A DNA stretch of 64,000 nucleotides from Sphingomonadales bacterium (GCA_025362295.1 JANYGX010000020.1:1-64000), one strand, 5' to 3'. Shown: positions 43,984 to 53,664, counted from the stretch's first letter. Notes: a model not told the origin generated them from the letters alone. A program made the numbers and translations.

Positions 43984-44149
43984 AAGCTTTTTGCTTTCGA
44001 GAATGTACGCACGCCTCCCCCTTGCCGAAGAGGCGCTAAGCTTTGCTATCTCTCCCGCAAGGGGATAGTGCAAAAACAACATGTTGCAGCTTCACGCAAA
44101 ATGCTTGGCTTTCGCTGAAATGAAGATCAAAAGTGCAACGATGGAGTTG

Positions 44150-44178
44150 TTGCAAAGAACTCTTGGTATAAGTAAATA
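44150..44178 (+). promoter_or_regulatory. Candidate promoter for alaS
   Basis: TTGCAA and TAAATA are spaced by 17 bp about 40 bp before the alaS start. The region also carries repeated TTGCAA/TGCAAC words. The -10 match is only fair. Just upstream (about 44010-44070) lies a CCCCCTTGC...GCAAGGGG inverted repeat of the extragenic type. Confidence 0.3.
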
Positions 44179-44220
44179 TATTGCAACATTTAATGCAAAG
44201 TTTGTGAAGTTAAGAGAATT

Positions 44221-46869
44221 ATGACAAGCACCAATGATATCCGTTCGAGCTTTCTCGATTATTTCAATCGCAATGGTCATACTGTGGTTGACTCAGCGAC
44301 ACTGGTGCCGCGCAATGATCCAACGTTAATGTTTGTAAATGCTGGCATGGTGCCGTTCAAGAACGTGTTTACTGGACTTGAAACCCGGCCTTATGCCACG
44401 GCAACCTCATCGCAAAAATGTGTGCGGGCAGGCGGCAAGCATAACGATCTTGATAATGTTGGCTATACAGCGCGCCACCATACATTTTTTGAAATGCTGG
44501 GAAATTTTTCTTTCGGAGATTATTTTAAAGAACAGGCCATCACTCACGCCTGGACACTGATCACCAAGGACTGGGGCATTGATAAAAACCGCTTATGTGT
44601 CACAGTCTATTATGATGATGATGAGGCTTATAACCTATGGCAAAAAATTGCCGGTTTGCCTGCAGAGCGCATTATTCGTATTGCTACAAAAGATAATTTC
44701 TGGGCTATGGGGGACACCGGACCGTGCGGGCCGTGCTCGGAAATTTTTTACGATCATGGCGCGCACATTCCCGGCGGCCCGCCAGGCTCGCCCGACCAGG
44801 ATGGTGACCGGTTTGTAGAAATCTGGAATCTTGTGTTCATGCAATTTGAGCAGGTTGATGCCGGCACGCGAAACGCACTGCCCAAACCTTCCATCGACAC
44901 CGGCATGGGTTTGGAACGGATTGCAGCTGTGCTGCAAAGTGTCACGGATAATTATGATACAGATACGTTCAAGGCGCTTATCGAGGCGAGCGGCCATGCC
45001 ACATCGACAGACACCACGGGTGCATTCAAAGCTTCACACCGGGTGATTGCTGATCATTTGCGCGCCTCATCATTTTTGATCGCCGACGGCGTTTTGCCAG
45101 CAGCTGATGGTCGCGGCTATGTGCTGCGCCGTATCATGCGCCGTGCCATGCGTCATGCCCATTTATTGGGTGCGGTTGAGCCTTTGATGCACCGCTTGGT
45201 TGGTGCACTTACCTCCCAGATGGGGGCGGCCTATCCTGAACTGGTGCGAGCTGAACCTATGATCCGCGAAACTCTGAAGCTGGAAGAAACCCGCTTTAAG
45301 GTGACACTCGCCAATGGTCTCAAATTGCTTGATGAAGAATTATCGCGTTTACCAATCGATAGCGCGTTGCCGGGTGCAGTCGCCTTCAAGCTTTATGACA
45401 CGTTTGGCTTTCCCTATGACCTGACAGAAGATGCGTTGCGTGAAAAACACCGCATTGTTGATCGTGCTGGTTTTGACCACGCCATGACAGAGCAAAAAAC
45501 GCGCGCGCGCGCCGCCTGGACTGGCTCTGGCCAGAAAGCGGATGCTGCTGTGTGGTTTGATATAAGCCAGCAACACGGTGCGACCGAATTTTTGGGTTAC
45601 GATACGGAAAAAGCAGAGGGCAAAGTAATCGCTCTGGTGAAAGATGGCGTGCAGGTTGATCAAGCACATGCCGGCGACAGTGTGAGTGTCATTACCAACC
45701 AAACACCGTTTTACGGCGAGTCAGGCGGCCAGATGGGCGATACTGGCATGCTTAAAAACAACGCGGTGCAGATACATATTTCGGATGCTCAAAAACCTCT
45801 TGGCTTGCTTATAACGCACTTTGGCACGGTAGAGTCTGGCACAGTGCAGGTTGGCGATGAGGTCGCCATGCATGTGGATAGTGTGCGTCGCTCGGCTTTG
45901 CGCGCCAACCATTCCGCCACGCACCTGATGCATGAAGCCTTGCGTCGGGTGCTGGGTGATCACGTATCGCAAAAAGGCTCACTTGTTGCAGCTGACAAGT
46001 TACGTTTCGATGTATCTCACCCCAAGTCAATTACAGCTGAGGAGTTGGCCACAGTTGAGACCGATGTGAATGCCCGTATCCGCCAGAATCAACCGGTGAC
46101 GACTCGATTGATGACGCCTGACGCAGCGATTGCCGCAGGCGCCATGGCATTGTTTGGTGAAAAATATGGTGACGAGGTTCGTGTGTTGAGCATGGGCATC
46201 GACACAGACACTCGCCACGGTAATTATTCCGTCGAGCTTTGTGGCGGCACACATGTGCATGCGACAGGTGATATTGCACTCTTCAAAATTATCAGCGAGT
46301 CAGCGGTATCATCAGGTGTGCGCCGTATTGAAGCGCTAACAGGGGAGGCGGCAAGGCTATGGCTTATCGAGCAGGAAAACGCTCTTAAACATGTGGCACA
46401 GCTTCTCAAAACCACACCAGCCGAAGTGCCAGCCCGTGTGGCAGCACTGGTTGAGGAACGCCGCGTGCTGGAACGCGATCTGTCTGAAACCAAGAAAACC
46501 CTGGCCATGGCTGGTGGTACACATAGTGACGTTGCCAAAGCTGACGAAATCATCAACGGCATAAAATTTGTCGCGCAAGTCTATGATGGGCTTAATCCGA
46601 AAGATTTACGTGGGCTGATTGACGCTGCGAAATCTGCCCTTGGCTCTGGCGTTGCTGTGGTGGTAGCCACGAATGATGGTAAAGCTGCGGTTTCCGTTGG
46701 CGTGACGGATGATCTGATTGCTCGCTACTCAGCTGTGGATCTTTGCAAGGCTGCTGTTGCGGCATTGGGCGGGCAGGGCGGCGGCGGCAGGCCTGACATG
46801 GCGCAGGGTGGCGGACCAAATGGTAATGACGCGACCAAAGCACTGGATGCTGTAAGAGTGCTTCTGTAA
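44221..46869 (+). CDS. alaS: Alanyl-tRNA synthetase
   Basis: AlaS charges tRNA-Ala and edits mischarged Ser/Gly. The 882-residue length is normal. The catalytic N-terminus has [15 protein letters not shown], the class II motif 2 region [14 protein letters not shown] and [12 protein letters not shown]. The editing domain carries HSATHL near residue 563 and [11 protein letters not shown] near 674, supplying the zinc-binding His and Cys residues. The C-Ala domain ends in the Gly-rich [15 protein letters not shown] stretch typical of AlaS. Confidence 0.97.
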   Translation: MTSTNDIRSSFLDYFNRNGHTVVDSATLVPRNDPTLMFVNAGMVPFKNVFTGLETRPYATATSSQKCVRAGGKHNDLDNVGYTARHHTFFEMLGNFSFGDYFKEQAITHAWTLITKDWGIDKNRLCVTVYYDDDEAYNLWQKIAGLPAERIIRIATKDNFWAMGDTGPCGPCSEIFYDHGAHIPGGPPGSPDQDGDRFVEIWNLVFMQFEQVDAGTRNALPKPSIDTGMGLERIAAVLQSVTDNYDTDTFKALIEASGHATSTDTTGAFKASHRVIADHLRASSFLIADGVLPAADGRGYVLRRIMRRAMRHAHLLGAVEPLMHRLVGALTSQMGAAYPELVRAEPMIRETLKLEETRFKVTLANGLKLLDEELSRLPIDSALPGAVAFKLYDTFGFPYDLTEDALREKHRIVDRAGFDHAMTEQKTRARAAWTGSGQKADAAVWFDISQQHGATEFLGYDTEKAEGKVIALVKDGVQVDQAHAGDSVSVITNQTPFYGESGGQMGDTGMLKNNAVQIHISDAQKPLGLLITHFGTVESGTVQVGDEVAMHVDSVRRSALRANHSATHLMHEALRRVLGDHVSQKGSLVAADKLRFDVSHPKSITAEELATVETDVNARIRQNQPVTTRLMTPDAAIAAGAMALFGEKYGDEVRVLSMGIDTDTRHGNYSVELCGGTHVHATGDIALFKIISESAVSSGVRRIEALTGEAARLWLIEQENALKHVAQLLKTTPAEVPARVAALVEERRVLERDLSETKKTLAMAGGTHSDVAKADEIINGIKFVAQVYDGLNPKDLRGLIDAAKSALGSGVAVVVATNDGKAAVSVGVTDDLIARYSAVDLCKAAVAALGGQGGGGRPDMAQGGGPNGNDATKALDAVRVLL

Positions 46870-46910
46870 CCAGTGCTGGCTTTTTAAAAGTTCAATGCTA
46901 TTTGGTATGA

Positions 46911-48143
46911 ATGACAGAAAATGATAATTTTAATCCTGCTCGCAGCTATGCTTTAAAGCAGTTAAGCGATTTTGTGCCGCATGCCGGTGGATCTTATGCC
47001 GCCAAGCGCAACTTTGATTTTGGCCCAGGCAATCACAGCAAAGTGTCCAGCCTGTCGCCCTGGATACGCCATCGGATCATTACCGAGCGCGAGGTGGTGG
47101 AGGCTGTGTTGACGCGGCATAGTCTGGCAGCCGCCGAGAAGTATATTCAGGAAGTGTTGTGGCGCACATACTGGAAGGGTTGGCTGGAAATGCGACCTTC
47201 AGTATGGACAAATTTTTTGTCCAGCCGCGATGATAAGCAAATCAGCTTCAAGCGTAATGTTGGTCTTTTGGCAGCGGAAGCCGGCACCACCGGTATAGAT
47301 GGTTTTGACGATTGGGCTAGGGAGCTGGTTGAAACGGGCTACCTGCATAATCATACGCGTATGTGGTTTGCTTCCATCTGGATTTTTACTTTGAAACTGC
47401 CATGGGCATTGGGCGCCGACTTTTTTCTGCGGCACCTAATAGACGCTGATCCGGCAAGCAACACTTTATCGTGGCGTTGGGTTGCAGGGCTTCAAACGGT
47501 AGGCAAAACCTACCTCGCAACAGCCGATAATATTACCCGTTACAGCAACGGTCGGTTCTCACCCAAGGGTTTGGCAACATACGCTGAAGCCCTTCACGAT
47601 GAGCCTGCACCCATGCCACAAAAATTGCCCGATATTATTGATGCAAGCTTGAATGAACCAGCACTGCTTCTTGTAACAGCTGAAGATTACAACCCTGAAA
47701 GCTTTGTTCCTGCAAGTAAGCACTTTGCAGCTGCTTTGGTATGCCGCAGTGCAGGAAAAAATTGGTTGCAGGGCGATGTTGCATTGGCTTTTGTGGATGG
47801 TGCAGCAGAGGATTGCAAAGCGCGAATAACGGCACATTACGGTTGCACAACAGAGAGTATAGACACTCTTGATGCAGAAATAGTGATAGAGGCTGCCAAA
47901 GCTGCGAATGTTAAAATAGTGGTGACACCTTATGCGCCTGTAGGCCCTGTAGCTGATGCCTTAAAACAGCTTGGTCGTGCACTGTCGGCATCAGATATAA
48001 AATTTGTTTATCGTCGGCGCTCATGGGATGCGCAGTTTTGGCCACATGCGAAAAAAGGCTTTTTTCCGTTTAAGGAACACATCGCAAAGGGTTTGATGCA
48101 AGAGGGTATTGCAAGCAAACAACTGGCGTTGGATCTGCAATGA
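46911..48143 (+). CDS. Photolyase-like protein with FAD domain first and alpha/beta domain last
   Basis: This 410-residue protein belongs to the photolyase/cryptochrome superfamily but has a rearranged order. Residues about 20-230 form the FAD-binding helical domain: YAAKRNFDFGPGNHSKVSSL with the FAD-contact serines, IQEVLWRTYWKGWLE, GYLHNHTRMWFASIWIF and DADPASNTLSWRWVAGLQ. Residues about 245-410 read as a Rossmann-like alpha/beta domain (ALLLVTAEDYNPESF, ALAFVDGAAEDCK, VKIVVTPYAPVGPVADALK) ending in RSWDAQFWPHAKKGFFPFKE. In normal photolyases the alpha/beta domain comes first. The last four bases overlap the next photolyase gene. Whether it repairs DNA or is a light sensor or partner is unknown. 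Confidence 0.78.
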   Translation: MTENDNFNPARSYALKQLSDFVPHAGGSYAAKRNFDFGPGNHSKVSSLSPWIRHRIITEREVVEAVLTRHSLAAAEKYIQEVLWRTYWKGWLEMRPSVWTNFLSSRDDKQISFKRNVGLLAAEAGTTGIDGFDDWARELVETGYLHNHTRMWFASIWIFTLKLPWALGADFFLRHLIDADPASNTLSWRWVAGLQTVGKTYLATADNITRYSNGRFSPKGLATYAEALHDEPAPMPQKLPDIIDASLNEPALLLVTAEDYNPESFVPASKHFAAALVCRSAGKNWLQGDVALAFVDGAAEDCKARITAHYGCTTESIDTLDAEIVIEAAKAANVKIVVTPYAPVGPVADALKQLGRALSASDIKFVYRRRSWDAQFWPHAKKGFFPFKEHIAKGLMQEGIASKQLALDLQ

Positions 48144-49669
48144 AGAGCGTGCGTAACCTTATAGTTGTGCTTGGTGATCAGCTGACACCCGGGCTTTCCA
48201 GCCTGGCAACGGGCGATTCAAAACTTGACCGTGTTTTGATGGCAGAAGTCACTGAAGAAGCCAGTTACGTGAGGCACCACAAAAAGAAAATCGCTTTCCT
48301 GTTTTCAGCGATGCGTCACTTCGCGGAAGAGTTGCGTAAACTGGGATGGCAGGTGGATTATATCGCGCTAGACCATAAAGACAATCAGGGCAGCTTTACC
48401 GAGCAAGTGAAGCATGCATGCAAAACGTACAAGCCGAAGCGCATTGTAGTCTCTCAATCCGGTGAATGGCGCGTGGCTGAAATGTTTAAGGCTTGGCCCA
48501 AGCAGACAGGTGTGCCCGTTGATGTGCTAACCGATGATCGGTTCATTTGTTCGATAGATGAATTTGCAGCGTGGGCAGATGGCCGAAAGCAATTGCGGAT
48601 GGAATATTTTTACCGTGACATGCGACGCAAAACCGGCCTGCTTATGGATGGGGAGCATCCCGAAGGTGGCAAGTGGAATTACGATGCTGAAAATAGGCAG
48701 GCAGCGAGTGCAGATTTATTTATGCCCAAGCCTAAAGCCTATCGTCACGATGCTATTGTTAAAGATGTTCTGGCACTCGTTGAAAAACGTTTTGACAATC
48801 ATTTTGGTGACCTTTTGCCTTTTTGGTATGCTGTCAAACGCAAAGATGCAGAGGCTGCCTTTACATTTTTTGTTGAACATGCCTTGCCTCAGTTTGGTGA
48901 TTTTCAGGATGCTATGCTGACAGGCGAACCTTTTCTGTACCATTCGGTGATTGCGCAGTACATGAATTGTGGTCTGCTTGATCCACTAAAAATTTGCCAG
49001 CAAGTGGAGGCTGCATATCGAAAGGGCACTGTGCCGCTTAATGCAGCGGAAGGTTACATTCGGCAGGTAATAGGCTGGCGAGAATATATCCGGGGTATTT
49101 ACTGGCTGAAAATGCCGGATTACGCATCCAGCAATTATTTTGATCATCAGCGGGCCTTACCTGATTTTTACTGGACAGCTAATACAGATATGGCATGTGT
49201 TCGCTCGGCCGTTACACAAACCAAAGAGCAGGCCTACGCACATCATATACAAAGGCTCATGGTTACGGGAAATTTTGCCATGCTGGCTGGTATCAATCCG
49301 CAATATTTACACGAGTGGTATTTGAGTGTTTATGCAGACGCTTATGAATGGGTGGAAATGCCCAACACTATTGGCATGAGCCAGTTCGCGGATGGCGGGT
49401 TGCTGGCATCGAAACCATATGCCGCGAGTGGTGCCTATATCAATCGCATGTCAAACTATTGTGGATCGTGCCGGTATGATGTGAAGTTGCGCACCGGAGA
49501 TAATGCCTGCCCATTCAACGCCCTTTATTGGGATTTTTTATCGCGTCACCGTGATAAACTTGCAAGCAACCCACGCATCGGCCAAATGATCCGTACATAT
49601 GATAAATTTGCAGATGCTGAACAGGCAAGAATTAAAGCCAGTGCTGCTAAATTTTTGGCAACATTATAA
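48140..49669 (+). CDS. phrB: Iron-sulfur bacterial cryptochrome/(6-4) photolyase, PhrB-like
   Basis: This 509-residue FeS-BCP family flavoprotein is expected to repair UV (6-4) photoproducts using FAD, a ribolumazine-type antenna and a [4Fe-4S] cluster. The start NLIVVLGDQLTPGLSSL is the family hallmark. Cluster cysteines are at residues 353, 441, 444 and 457, with the same spacing (88, 3, 13) as in Agrobacterium PhrB. The FAD-domain segments GYIRQVIGWREYIRGIYWLK and MVTGNFAMLAGINP are clear. It is translationally coupled (ATGA) to the permuted photolyase-like gene. Confidence 0.92.
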   Translation: MKSVRNLIVVLGDQLTPGLSSLATGDSKLDRVLMAEVTEEASYVRHHKKKIAFLFSAMRHFAEELRKLGWQVDYIALDHKDNQGSFTEQVKHACKTYKPKRIVVSQSGEWRVAEMFKAWPKQTGVPVDVLTDDRFICSIDEFAAWADGRKQLRMEYFYRDMRRKTGLLMDGEHPEGGKWNYDAENRQAASADLFMPKPKAYRHDAIVKDVLALVEKRFDNHFGDLLPFWYAVKRKDAEAAFTFFVEHALPQFGDFQDAMLTGEPFLYHSVIAQYMNCGLLDPLKICQQVEAAYRKGTVPLNAAEGYIRQVIGWREYIRGIYWLKMPDYASSNYFDHQRALPDFYWTANTDMACVRSAVTQTKEQAYAHHIQRLMVTGNFAMLAGINPQYLHEWYLSVYADAYEWVEMPNTIGMSQFADGGLLASKPYAASGAYINRMSNYCGSCRYDVKLRTGDNACPFNALYWDFLSRHRDKLASNPRIGQMIRTYDKFADAEQARIKASAAKFLATL

Positions 49670-49675
49670 GCAAGC

Positions 49676-49843
49676 ATGTCGAAAAAAACAGAAACCCCAC
49701 GCTATACTAAATCGACGTTGCCAGAAAAAATATGCGAGGCATGCGGCCGCCCTTTTGCTTGGCGGAAGAAATGGGCGCGAGATTGGGATAATGTTAAAAC
49801 GTGCTCTGATCGATGCAAAGGCAATTTGCGGCGCAAGTCATGA
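49676..49843 (+). CDS. DUF2256 small zinc-ribbon protein
   Basis: This 55-residue gene starts 7 bp after the photolyase stop. The product begins MSKKTETPRYTK and contains a Cys4 site, CEACGRPF and later CSDRCKGNLR, with the family motif FAWRKKWARDWDNVK between them. DUF2256 proteins are small, probably zinc-binding, and are often encoded next to FeS-type photolyases. Their role, perhaps an accessory or DNA-binding partner, is unproven. A basic Arg/Lys-rich composition agrees with nucleic-acid binding. Confidence 0.85.
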   Translation: MSKKTETPRYTKSTLPEKICEACGRPFAWRKKWARDWDNVKTCSDRCKGNLRRKS

Positions 49844-49890
49844 TTCAAGCAACGGACGCAGCTTCATACGGAGGAATAGGGCTTCTGGTG

Positions 49891-50148
49891 TTAAGCATTC
49901 GGGCGGCGGTGGTTAGCTTTGTGTCGTGTTATTTTTGGGTCACATAGTTCAGCATGCTTGGTTTTGCGACCGGAAACACGCTTTCGCCACATACGAAAGC
50001 TCGACGCTTTCAAGTTTTCACGCATGAGAATTTTTACTTGGTCTTCTGATACATTGTAGTTGGCACGTATAGCCTCGAAAGGCGTTCGATCCTCCCATGC
50101 CATTTCTATAATGCGGGAAATATCAACTTCAGAAAGTGACAGGGTCAT
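49891..50148 (-). CDS. TIGR03643 family small protein
   Basis: The 85-residue product has LSEVDISRIIEMAWEDRTPFEA, then IRANYNVSEDQVKILMRENL and the strongly conserved SSFRMWRKRVSGRKTKH. These match TIGR03643, a short family of unknown function with a helix-turn-helix-like N-terminal half, often found with photolyase or DUF2256 genes. Here it is convergent to the photolyase cluster and upstream of nothing obvious. GGA stands about 9 nt before the ATG. Confidence 0.8.
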   Translation of the reverse strand: MTLSLSEVDISRIIEMAWEDRTPFEAIRANYNVSEDQVKILMRENLKASSFRMWRKRVSGRKTKHAELCDPKITRHKANHRRPNA

Positions 50149-50189
50149 CGATATGTTCCAATCAAATAACCCTGCACACTATAGTTTTT

Positions 50190-50792
50190 TTAAGCGTCGT
50201 CGCCGATTACGTCGGCATCCGCCATCACTTCCGCACGGGCCTCAGCCGCCTCAATGCGTGCTGCCTCGGCTTCTGCTGCATCTTGTTCAGCCTGCAACTG
50301 CACGACATTAACACCCTTGGCTTGCAAAATTGCTTCCTCAGCCGAGCGCGCCACGTTGGCTTTCACAGTTACAGACACTTCAGGATGAAGTACTATTTTA
50401 ACATCGTGAATACCAAGCGCTTTTATCGGTTTGCCTAACACCACTTGATGCTTGTCCACCTTATAACCGTCGGCAGCAAAGCCTTCAGCAATATCGCGTG
50501 TTGAAACCGAACCATAAAGTTGCCCGGAGTCGCCAGCTTGCCTGATCAGTACCACTGTTTTACCGTCGATGTTAGCGGCTTCAACGCCAGCAGAGGCTTT
50601 CCGTTTAGCGTTGTCGGCTTCAAGCTGAACGCGCTGCGTTTCAAAAGCTTTTTTATTGGCTTCCGATGCACGCAAGGCTTTTTTGCGCGGCAATAAAAAA
50701 TTGCGGGCATAGCCTGGCTTAACACTCACGACGTCACCGATGACGCCTAGTTTTTCAACTCGTTCCAGCAAAATCAATTGCATATTGGCCAT
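50190..50792 (-). CDS. rplI: 50S ribosomal protein bL9 with C-terminal extension
   Basis: bL9 spans the ribosome with two globular domains joined by a long helix. The N-domain starts [19 protein letters not shown] with [13 protein letters not shown], followed by the helix and C-domain ([17 protein letters not shown]). bL9 is normally about 150 residues. This one has 200, with an added Ala/Glu/Asp-rich tail ([20 protein letters not shown]). It is the last gene of the rpsF-rpsR-rplI operon. Confidence 0.95.
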   Translation of the reverse strand: MANMQLILLERVEKLGVIGDVVSVKPGYARNFLLPRKKALRASEANKKAFETQRVQLEADNAKRKASAGVEAANIDGKTVVLIRQAGDSGQLYGSVSTRDIAEGFAADGYKVDKHQVVLGKPIKALGIHDVKIVLHPEVSVTVKANVARSAEEAILQAKGVNVVQLQAEQDAAEAEAARIEAAEARAEVMADADVIGDDA

Positions 50793-50810
50793 TGTCTGGG
50801 TGCTCCTTGA

Positions 50811-51035
50811 TTATTGCATCAAATAGGCCAGAAGGCCTAAATGACGAGCGCGTTTGATGGCTTTTGCAAGCTCACGTTGTTTTTTGGCAGATACGGCAGT
50901 GATACGGCTTGGTACGATTTTACCGCGTTCCGAGATGTAACCCTGCAAAAGGCGCGCATCCTTATAATCGATTATCGGGGCGTCCTTACCTGAAAATGGA
51001 CACGTTTTACGACGACGAAAAAATGGTTTTGACAT
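50811..51035 (-). CDS. rpsR: 30S ribosomal protein bS18
   Basis: This is the 74-residue small-subunit protein that binds next to bS6. It has the usual basic N-terminus [19 protein letters not shown] and [19 protein letters not shown], then [20 protein letters not shown]. It lies between rpsF and rplI with 17-18 bp gaps. Confidence 0.96.
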   Translation of the reverse strand: MSKPFFRRRKTCPFSGKDAPIIDYKDARLLQGYISERGKIVPSRITAVSAKKQRELAKAIKRARHLGLLAYLMQ

Positions 51036-51052
51036 AAATAATCCCTAAGATA

Positions 51053-51541
51053 CTAAAAACGAGGCGTGCGCGGTGCGCGTGGACGATCCCCACCATCACG
51101 GTCGGGTCGCTCACTCCGCTCGGGGCGGTCGCCACGATCGGGCCTGTCACCCCGGTCCGGTCTGTCACCACGGTCTGGGCGATCACTGTCGAAGCTGCGC
51201 TCAGGCCTGTCGCTGCGGTCAGATTTACGCATTACAGCTGAAGGGCCGTCTTCATGCGCATCAACACGAATGGTCATGGAGCGAATAATATCTTCAGACA
51301 AACCTACCTGTCGTTCCATTTCAAAAAGCGCTGCTGGTGGTGCATCAATATTCAAAAGGACATAATGCGCTTTGCGGTTTTTCTTGATTTTATAGGCAAT
51401 CGTGCGAAGGCCCCAATATTCAGTTTTTGTGACCTTGCCTTCACCAGCCTCAATTATGCCAGTGAGTTGCGCTGAAAGTGCATCAATTTGTGCAGTTGCT
51501 AGATCCTGGCGCGCCAGAAAAACATGCTCGTATAGTGGCAT
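51053..51541 (-). CDS. rpsF: 30S ribosomal protein bS6 with charged repeat tail
   Basis: bS6 forms a dimer with bS18 on the platform of the 30S subunit. Residues 1 to about 105 are the normal domain ([37 protein letters not shown]). The remaining ~55 residues are a disordered tail of repeated RPDRGD units (for example [12 protein letters not shown]). GGAGAAG lies about 9 nt before the ATG. Such long tails vary among alphaproteobacteria. Confidence 0.95.
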   Translation of the reverse strand: MPLYEHVFLARQDLATAQIDALSAQLTGIIEAGEGKVTKTEYWGLRTIAYKIKKNRKAHYVLLNIDAPPAALFEMERQVGLSEDIIRSMTIRVDAHEDGPSAVMRKSDRSDRPERSFDSDRPDRGDRPDRGDRPDRGDRPERSERPDRDGGDRPRAPRTPRF

Positions 51542-51871
51542 GTGGTCTTCTCCATGTTACCGATTGGCTGATATCTGATCATTCAGACACCCCTCCGGCT
51601 TGCTTCGAAAGATCAAATACTTAATTTATTTGATAGTAATCTCATAAACGTATTCAATATTATTGCAAGAAATATGTTTTTAACGAATGATTTCAGTTGT
51701 TAAACCAATCTTCCAAATCCAATGCTGAAAATTTTATCATCATAAGCTTTACAGCCTTCGTTGAGATGACGGCCAATACTCAGATCATGAATTGGGCGAG
51801 CACCCGTTAGAGTGACCTAAAAAAACCAACCCGATGAGGGGTTGGTTTTTTATACATTCATAGAATAACAA
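51542..51871. other. 330-bp intergenic region upstream of rpsF
   Basis: No gene is seen. It holds the rpsF leader, an AT-rich hairpin at 51612-51634 (ATCAAATA and TATTTGAT), a half-copy of the GAGATGAC extragenic repeat near 51750-51772, and the terminator of the HU-like gene at its right end. I could not recognise an S6:S18-binding leader motif. Confidence 0.55.
51821..51851 (-). terminator. Bidirectional Rho-independent terminator after the HU-like gene
   Basis: CCAACCC and GGGTTGG pair, flanked by A-runs on one side and T-runs on the other (AAAAAACC and GGTTTTTT). It is 20 bp past the HU-like stop. The symmetric A/T flanks let it work on both strands. Confidence 0.85.
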
Positions 51872-52267
51872 TTATTTCTTTGGCGACAACATATCACGAA
51901 TTGTTGTGGATTGACGGAAACGAAGTTTCTTCGACGCCTTGATTTTAACGGCCTCGCCAGTGCGCGGGTTGCGGCCCATACGGGCCTTGCGGCTTTGAAT
52001 TGAGAGTGTGCCAAGTGTACCAATTTTCACCTTAACACCCTTGAGCACATGACGAGCAATAATGTCCATGATGGCATCTACAGTGCGCTTGGCCTCTGCT
52101 TTTGGCATGTTGTGGAGTTCTGCAACCAAGCCATTCAACTGCGCTTGAGTGAGTGTTGTAAGAGTTTTTGCAGCAGCGGGTTTCTTTGCAGCCGCTTTGA
52201 CTGGAGTCTTGGCCGGAGCCTTAGCTACGACAGCTTTTACTGCGACTTTCTTTGGTTTTGTTGCCAT
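51872..52267 (-). CDS. HU-family DNA-binding protein with Lys/Ala-rich N-terminal arm
   Basis: The HU/IHF fold occupies residues about 40-130: LTQAQLNGLVAELHNMPKA, VKIGTLGTLSIQSRKARMG and the DNA-contacting loop RNPRTGEAVKIKASKKLRF. The first ~38 residues are a histone-H1-like basic arm (AVVAKAPAKTPVKAAAKKPA). HU proteins of about 90 residues are usual, so this is an extended type. It probably compacts or bridges DNA. It is an independent gene with its own terminator. Confidence 0.9.
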   Translation of the reverse strand: MATKPKKVAVKAVVAKAPAKTPVKAAAKKPAAAKTLTTLTQAQLNGLVAELHNMPKAEAKRTVDAIMDIIARHVLKGVKVKIGTLGTLSIQSRKARMGRNPRTGEAVKIKASKKLRFRQSTTIRDMLSPKK

Positions 52268-52449
52268 GGTGAGGTACTTCCTGAGTTAATGGTATTAATC
52301 GCTTGCCAATTTTAACTATACTTTGTCAATATTGAAGATGAAAAATAATCATAAAATCATTATAAACGGCTCTTGTTTGAGTTGTTGCATAGTATAGATT
52401 AGCACAAATTCAATGCAGCATGATTTTTATCATATAATGGAAAAGTATT

Positions 52450-53661
52450 ATGAATCTCGAATTTAGCGCTGAAGATATTGCGTTCAGGGATATGGTTCAC
52501 CAATTTATTGCAGCGCAATATCCGCTATCTTTACGAACAAAAGCGGCAAGCGATGAGGAGGCCACTAAAGAAGATTTTCTTGCCTGGCATCGCATTGTTG
52601 CCAAACAGGGCTGGATCGCACCCGCGTGGCCGAAGGAATATGGCGGGCCAGGCTGGACACCGGTACAACGTTACATATGGTCAGAGGCGTGTGCAGCGGC
52701 AGACACAATACCAATCTTGCCTTTTGGCATCAATATGCTGGCACCTGTTGTCTACACGTTCGGTACACCTGAGCAAAAACAAAAGTTTTTACCACCAACC
52801 CTGTCAGGTGACATCTGGTGGTGTCAGGGATATTCAGAGCCCGGCAGCGGATCGGACTTGGCCTCCCTGAAAACGAAAGCCCTGCGTGGCACTGATGCCG
52901 AGGGCGACCATTATATTGTCAACGGCCAGAAAACCTGGACAACACTTGCACAATATGCGGACTGGGGCTTCTTTTTAGTGTGCACAGGCGATGCAAGCAT
53001 GAAGGCGCAGCAAAGTATAAGTTTTTTGCTGATCGACATGAAATCGCCCGGCGTCACGGTTAGGCCCATTATCACTCTTGGTGGTGAGCATGAGGTCAAC
53101 GAAGTGTGGCTGGAAAACGTTCGCGTGCCGGTAAGTAACCGCATACATGACGAGAATAAAGGCTGGGATTGTGCCAAGTTCTTGCTGGCACATGAACGCA
53201 GCGGTATTGCAGCTGTTGCCAGATCGAAGCGCGGCATAGATAAAATTAAAGGCATTGCGCGCTCAGAACGCCGTTGTGGTCAGCCATTGTTAAATGATCC
53301 TTTTTTCAAGCGAAAACTGTCTGAACTGGAAATCGATTTGACCGCGCTTGAGTATACTGAACTGCGCACGTTGGCCGGCGAAAATGCAGGCAAAGGCCCT
53401 GGCCCAGAATCTTCACTATTAAAAATTAAGGGTACCGAAATTCAACAGCGCGTGACTGAACTGGCATTGGAAGCTGTGGGCCATTATGGTGCACCGTATT
53501 TTCGCGGCTTTCCGGATGACGGCGATAATATGCACCCAATTGGCCCTGATTACGCGCATCGCGCTGCGCCAACGTATTTCAACGGTCGCAAAACCTCGAT
53601 CTACGGTGGCTCAAACGAAATACAGCGCAATATAATAGCAAAAATGGTTTTGGGACTCTGA
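52450..53661 (+). CDS. Acyl-CoA dehydrogenase (first of pair)
   Basis: This 403-residue flavoenzyme of the acyl-CoA dehydrogenase superfamily would introduce a 2,3-double bond. It has helices ending at MLAPVVYTFGTPEQKQKFLP, the FAD/substrate site WCQGYSEPGSGSDLASLKTK, GQKTWTTLAQYADWG and a C-terminal domain ending KTSIYGGSNEIQRNIIAKMV. The second dehydrogenase follows after 3 bp, the two-subunit arrangement seen for heteromeric steroid- or branched-acyl dehydrogenases. The substrate is not known. Confidence 0.9.
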   Translation: MNLEFSAEDIAFRDMVHQFIAAQYPLSLRTKAASDEEATKEDFLAWHRIVAKQGWIAPAWPKEYGGPGWTPVQRYIWSEACAAADTIPILPFGINMLAPVVYTFGTPEQKQKFLPPTLSGDIWWCQGYSEPGSGSDLASLKTKALRGTDAEGDHYIVNGQKTWTTLAQYADWGFFLVCTGDASMKAQQSISFLLIDMKSPGVTVRPIITLGGEHEVNEVWLENVRVPVSNRIHDENKGWDCAKFLLAHERSGIAAVARSKRGIDKIKGIARSERRCGQPLLNDPFFKRKLSELEIDLTALEYTELRTLAGENAGKGPGPESSLLKIKGTEIQQRVTELALEAVGHYGAPYFRGFPDDGDNMHPIGPDYAHRAAPTYFNGRKTSIYGGSNEIQRNIIAKMVLGL

Positions 53662-53664
53662 GCG

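Noticed and set aside
43984-44220. Possible tRNA or small RNA in the gap before alaS
   Set aside because: No cloverleaf could be built; the visible pairing is a CCCCCTTGC/GCAAGGGG extragenic repeat.
51085-51215. Regular short repeats resembling a small CRISPR-like or satellite array
   Set aside because: They lie in frame inside rpsF and encode the RPDRGD tail; no spacers or cas genes are present.
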